Assembly: GCA_030620995.1 (NCBI GenBank)
Contig: JAUXIK010000021.1
Location: 1-43,127, forward strand
From: Candidatus Aegiribacteria sp.
GTDB lineage: Bacteria; Fermentibacterota; Fermentibacteria; Fermentibacterales; JCC-6
Direction of reading: 5' to 3'
DNA: 43,127 nt
Made by a program: the position numbers and the translations under genes. Below the pieces are notes generated by a model. The model made no database searches and was not told the origin of the DNA. It saw only the letters and a list, made by a program, of their open reading frames with translations. This document shows, one piece after another, positions 40,891 to 43,127 of the stretch. Each line of letters starts with the position of its first letter. The first letter of the stretch is position 1.

Positions 40891-42690
40891 ATGAAAACCG
40901 AATCAGATCAAAAGAAACTGATGCTCAGAAGAGCTGTATCCCTTGTCTGGAAAAGCAGCCGCGGTCTGACGATTGCCAATCTTCTGCTGACTCTTCTTCA
41001 GGGACTGCTTCCCCTTATTCCTCTTTACCTGATGAAACTTCTTATCGATTCAGTCGGGGAGGTCATATCGGGAGGAGATACTTCTTCTTTCGGTCATATA
41101 GGTTTGCTCATAGGTATCATGGGTGCTGTCGCGCTCCTGATTGCTGTTGTAAAAACTCTGACCGGGTTTGTGGAACAGGCTCAGAGCAGAGTCGTAACTG
41201 ATTACATGCAGGATATTCTCCACGAGAAATCCATCGGTGTTGACCTGGCATATTACGAGGATTCGCGTTTCTACGATACTCTTCACAGGGCACAGAGAGA
41301 AGCGCCCTCCAGACCTACAAGTATTGTCAATGGTCTGATCAGGACAGCTCAGGGCTGTGTATCGCTGCTGGCTATGGTCGGTCTGCTTCTGACATTCCAC
41401 TGGTATGTTGCTGTTGTTCTTGTTATCGCAGCTCTGCCTGGAGTGTTCGTGAAGCTCAAGTTCTCGAAAATAACCTGGAAGTGGCAGCGGAAAAGAACCG
41501 AGACCGAACGCAGGGCATGGTACAAGCACTGGCTCATAACCTCTGTCGGACATGCCAAGGAGCTGAGGCTGTTCGGCCTGGGAGAGCACTTCAGAAAAAG
41601 ATATCGGGATTTGAGGAGCATCCTCAGAAATGAGATGCTCGGTATAGCAAGAAGGAAGGCCGCGGCTGATCTGGGCACCCAGGCTGTCGCAACCGTACTG
41701 GTTTACGGCTCATTCGCGTTTATAGCATGGCAGGCTTTCAGCGGCCTGATAACCATCGGTGGCATGGTAATGTACTTTCAGGCCTTCCAGAAAGGGTTGG
41801 GATATCTCAGGGAGCTGCTTGGCAGCCTGGCCGGACTCTACGAGGGAAACCTGTTTCTCTCAAATCTTTTCGATTTCCTCGATATAAAACCATCCGTTGT
41901 TGATCCTCCCGAACCGAAACCGTTTCCCTCATCTGTCAGCGATGGAATTGCATTTGATCATTTAAGTTTCGGATATCCCTCCGGCAACCGAAAAGCCCTT
42001 GAGGATATTTCACTTACGATCAATCAGGGCGAGATGCTTGCTTTAGTCGGAGAGAACGGCTCCGGGAAGACAACACTGGTAAAGCTTCTATGCAGACTCT
42101 ACGATCCTGATTCAGGAACGATCAGCGTTGATGGAACTTCTTTGAAGGATTTCAGAATAGAGGACCTTCGCGAAAACATCAGCGTGATCTTCCAGGATTA
42201 CGCCAGATACCATCTCACAGCCGGGCAGAACATCAGTCTGGGCGATATTCAGCGCACTCCGGATGAAGAAGCCATTCGACAGGCAGCAGTTACAGCTGGG
42301 GCCGACAGCCTTATCTCGGATCTGCCGGATGGTTACGATACTGTTCTGGGCAGGTGGTTCAAGGGCGGAAAGGAACTCTCCATAGGTGAATGGCAGAAGA
42401 TCGCGCTTGCCAGAGCATTCATCCGAAGCGCTCCGATTGTGATTCTCGACGAACCGACCAGCGCATTGGACGCCAGATCGGAGCATGAATTATTCCAGCG
42501 GTTCAGAGACCTTGTAACAGGAAGAACCTCTATCATAATCTCACACAGATTTTCTACTGTAAGAACGGCTGACAGAATCGCCGTGATGCATAAAGGGCAA
42601 ATCATAGAACAGGGAACCCATCAGGAACTTATGGAAGAAAGCGGAATGTACCGCGAGATGTACACCATCCAGGCCAGCGCCTACAACTAA
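40891..42690 (+). CDS. ABC exporter, fused permease and ATPase (probable peptide exporter)
   Basis: A 599-residue half-transporter: six transmembrane helices (residues ~25-330) and a nucleotide-binding domain with Walker A 'GENGSGKT' (387-394), a Q-loop 'VIFQDY', Walker B 'IVILDEP' (Asp520-Glu521) and His in 'IISHRFST'. The ABC signature is 'LSIGEWQK' (from Leu496) instead of LSGGQ. As far as I know this variant is frequent among transporters sitting in RiPP clusters. There is no N-terminal C39 peptidase domain, so any leader cleavage must be done elsewhere. It probably works as a homodimer in the inner membrane. It is convergent with the putative precursor gene. Confidence 0.88.
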   Translation: MKTESDQKKLMLRRAVSLVWKSSRGLTIANLLLTLLQGLLPLIPLYLMKLLIDSVGEVISGGDTSSFGHIGLLIGIMGAVALLIAVVKTLTGFVEQAQSRVVTDYMQDILHEKSIGVDLAYYEDSRFYDTLHRAQREAPSRPTSIVNGLIRTAQGCVSLLAMVGLLLTFHWYVAVVLVIAALPGVFVKLKFSKITWKWQRKRTETERRAWYKHWLITSVGHAKELRLFGLGEHFRKRYRDLRSILRNEMLGIARRKAAADLGTQAVATVLVYGSFAFIAWQAFSGLITIGGMVMYFQAFQKGLGYLRELLGSLAGLYEGNLFLSNLFDFLDIKPSVVDPPEPKPFPSSVSDGIAFDHLSFGYPSGNRKALEDISLTINQGEMLALVGENGSGKTTLVKLLCRLYDPDSGTISVDGTSLKDFRIEDLRENISVIFQDYARYHLTAGQNISLGDIQRTPDEEAIRQAAVTAGADSLISDLPDGYDTVLGRWFKGGKELSIGEWQKIALARAFIRSAPIVILDEPTSALDARSEHELFQRFRDLVTGRTSIIISHRFSTVRTADRIAVMHKGQIIEQGTHQELMEESGMYREMYTIQASAYN

Positions 42691-42699
42691 TAAATATTA

Positions 42700-42777
42700 A
42701 CAGGCACTATTAAAAAAAAGATGATAGCCTGCCAGATCAGCAGACCATCACCATAACTGAATTTTAATAGTGCCTGT
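42700..42777. repeat. Perfect 16-bp inverted repeat around a 46-bp core (MITE-like)
   Basis: ACAGGCACTATTAAAA (42700-42715) and its exact complement (42762-42777) flank 46 bases. An A-run lies on the inner side of the left arm, so neither strand shows a hairpin followed by an external T-run; a classical terminator is less likely than a small non-autonomous element or REP-like pair. It lies between two convergent genes. Confidence 0.65.
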
Positions 42778-42787
42778 CACTATCTGA

Positions 42788-42973
42788 TTACAGACCTTGC
42801 TGGAGAATCTGCGGATCGATGAAGCCGTCGCCACCTTTGGCAAAACCCACACCTGTATCACAAAGAGTTCCTGCGGATTCACCGTCTCTGCAAGCGGCTG
42901 ACCAGCCCTTGTTTAAACCTTCATCAAGTGAAATAAGTTCTGGCTTGTCATATTTCTCAGGAAATCTATTCAT
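42788..42973 (-). CDS. Putative RiPP precursor peptide
   Basis: A 61-residue peptide. The leader-like part has 'EKYDKPELISLDEG' (residues 6-19), close to the 'KKYEKPxLxxL' leaders of radical-SAM-modified peptides. The core has Cys28 and Cys38 spaced in 'AACRDGESAGTLCDTG', i.e. C-x-D/N-G-x-x-A ... C-x-x-G with Gly/Ala around, then a Gly-rich segment. No signal peptide is present. ATG 42973 has GGAAGG five bases upstream, and a good promoter lies in front. The neighbouring ABC exporter and nucleotidyltransferase support the reading. A modifying enzyme is not in the window and would have to lie beyond its right end. This is recognition by pattern, not by a database match. Confidence 0.6.
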   Translation of the reverse strand: MNRFPEKYDKPELISLDEGLNKGWSAACRDGESAGTLCDTGVGFAKGGDGFIDPQILQQGL

Positions 42974-43008
42974 TATCACCTTCCCTGTTCATTCAATTCA
43001 TACATGCT

Positions 43009-43038
43009 ATTACTGCATTGTTTGTTTAATATTGTCAA
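43009..43038 (-). promoter_or_regulatory. Promoter of the putative RiPP precursor
   Basis: On the minus strand: perfect TTGACA (43038-43033), 18-base spacer, AGTAAT (43014-43009). It predicts a leader of about 30 bases before the ATG at 42973. The remaining bases to 43127 show no other gene. Confidence 0.6.
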
Positions 43039-43127
43039 GTAGTTTACCAGAAGAGCTTTCTTACAAGTTTGCAATGAACTTTTACGATAATGATGGGGAT
43101 TACTGAAGCCAGTGGAAAAGATCTTAT

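Noticed and set aside
42690..42787. Intrinsic terminator between the ABC gene and the precursor
   Set aside because: The 16-bp stem has a 46-base loop and no outer T-run on either strand; the A-run lies inside the loop.
1..43127. tRNA, rRNA or riboswitch
   Set aside because: No cloverleaf, rRNA core motif or known riboswitch pattern was recognised by reading; a covariance-model search would be needed to exclude one fully.

Overview
The window looks like chromosome from an uncultured Gram-negative bacterium of the FCB group, possibly Fermentibacteria-like. The reasons are a PorV-like outer-membrane protein, two secreted proteins ending in the 'NPFNP ... GxVxxL ... SGxY' type of C-terminal sorting/FlgD-like domain, many OM-type lipoproteins with LxxC lipoboxes, and tight ATGA/GTGA-coupled operons. 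The phylum assignment is inference. No rRNA, tRNA, CRISPR array or replication origin was recognised.

Layout. 1-1.8 kb: tail of a secreted protein and a PorV/FadL-like barrel. 1.9-5.7 kb: operon namZ - metallophosphoesterase - leuC/leuD-type hydro-lyase. 5.7-9.9 kb: a disturbed stretch with an AAA/DUF4143 ATPase, a ferredoxin, a HAD phosphatase and a secreted beta-helix protein, containing fragments of neighbouring gene ends. 9.9-12.3 kb (minus): mscS - radC - secreted protein. 12.6-14.3 kb: lepB plus an unknown gene. 14.3-16.8 kb (minus): ktrB - ktrA potassium uptake. 16.8-18.1 kb: class II aldolase. 18.1-28.4 kb: pyrimidine operon pyrC - TPR lipoprotein - pyrK - [insertions] - pyrD - rlpA - pyrF. 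28.4-39.8 kb: cell-envelope genes (GT51 fusion, GYF-like membrane protein, pyrimidine-nucleoside phosphorylase, GspE/PilB ATPase, lipoprotein, PBP1A, TPR protein, UPF0104 flippase-like protein). 39.8-43.1 kb: a probable RiPP locus (nucleotidyltransferase, ABC transporter, short Cys-containing precursor).

Main discovery. Four accessory genes (two AAA/DUF4143 ATPases, one AlbA_2/Schlafen-type protein, one beta-helix protein) each sit directly downstream of, and in the same direction as, a host gene, and each is followed by a second, decayed copy of the end or body of that host gene. Copies of the leuD 3' end bracket the first ATPase. Three copies of the pyrK end/pyrD ribosome-binding-site junction bracket the other ATPase and the AlbA_2 gene; the last two share an exact 23-bp repeat that places the same Shine-Dalgarno 8 nt before both the inserted gene and pyrD. 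A RAYT-type transposase with 27-bp inverted ends has also landed on the pyrK stop and rewritten its C-terminus. No integrase is present, so this may be an undescribed mode of gene insertion.

Other points: three genes (pyrC, rlpA, the UPF0104 gene) appear to start at CTG, and the right edge encodes a likely radical-SAM-type RiPP precursor with its own strong promoter.
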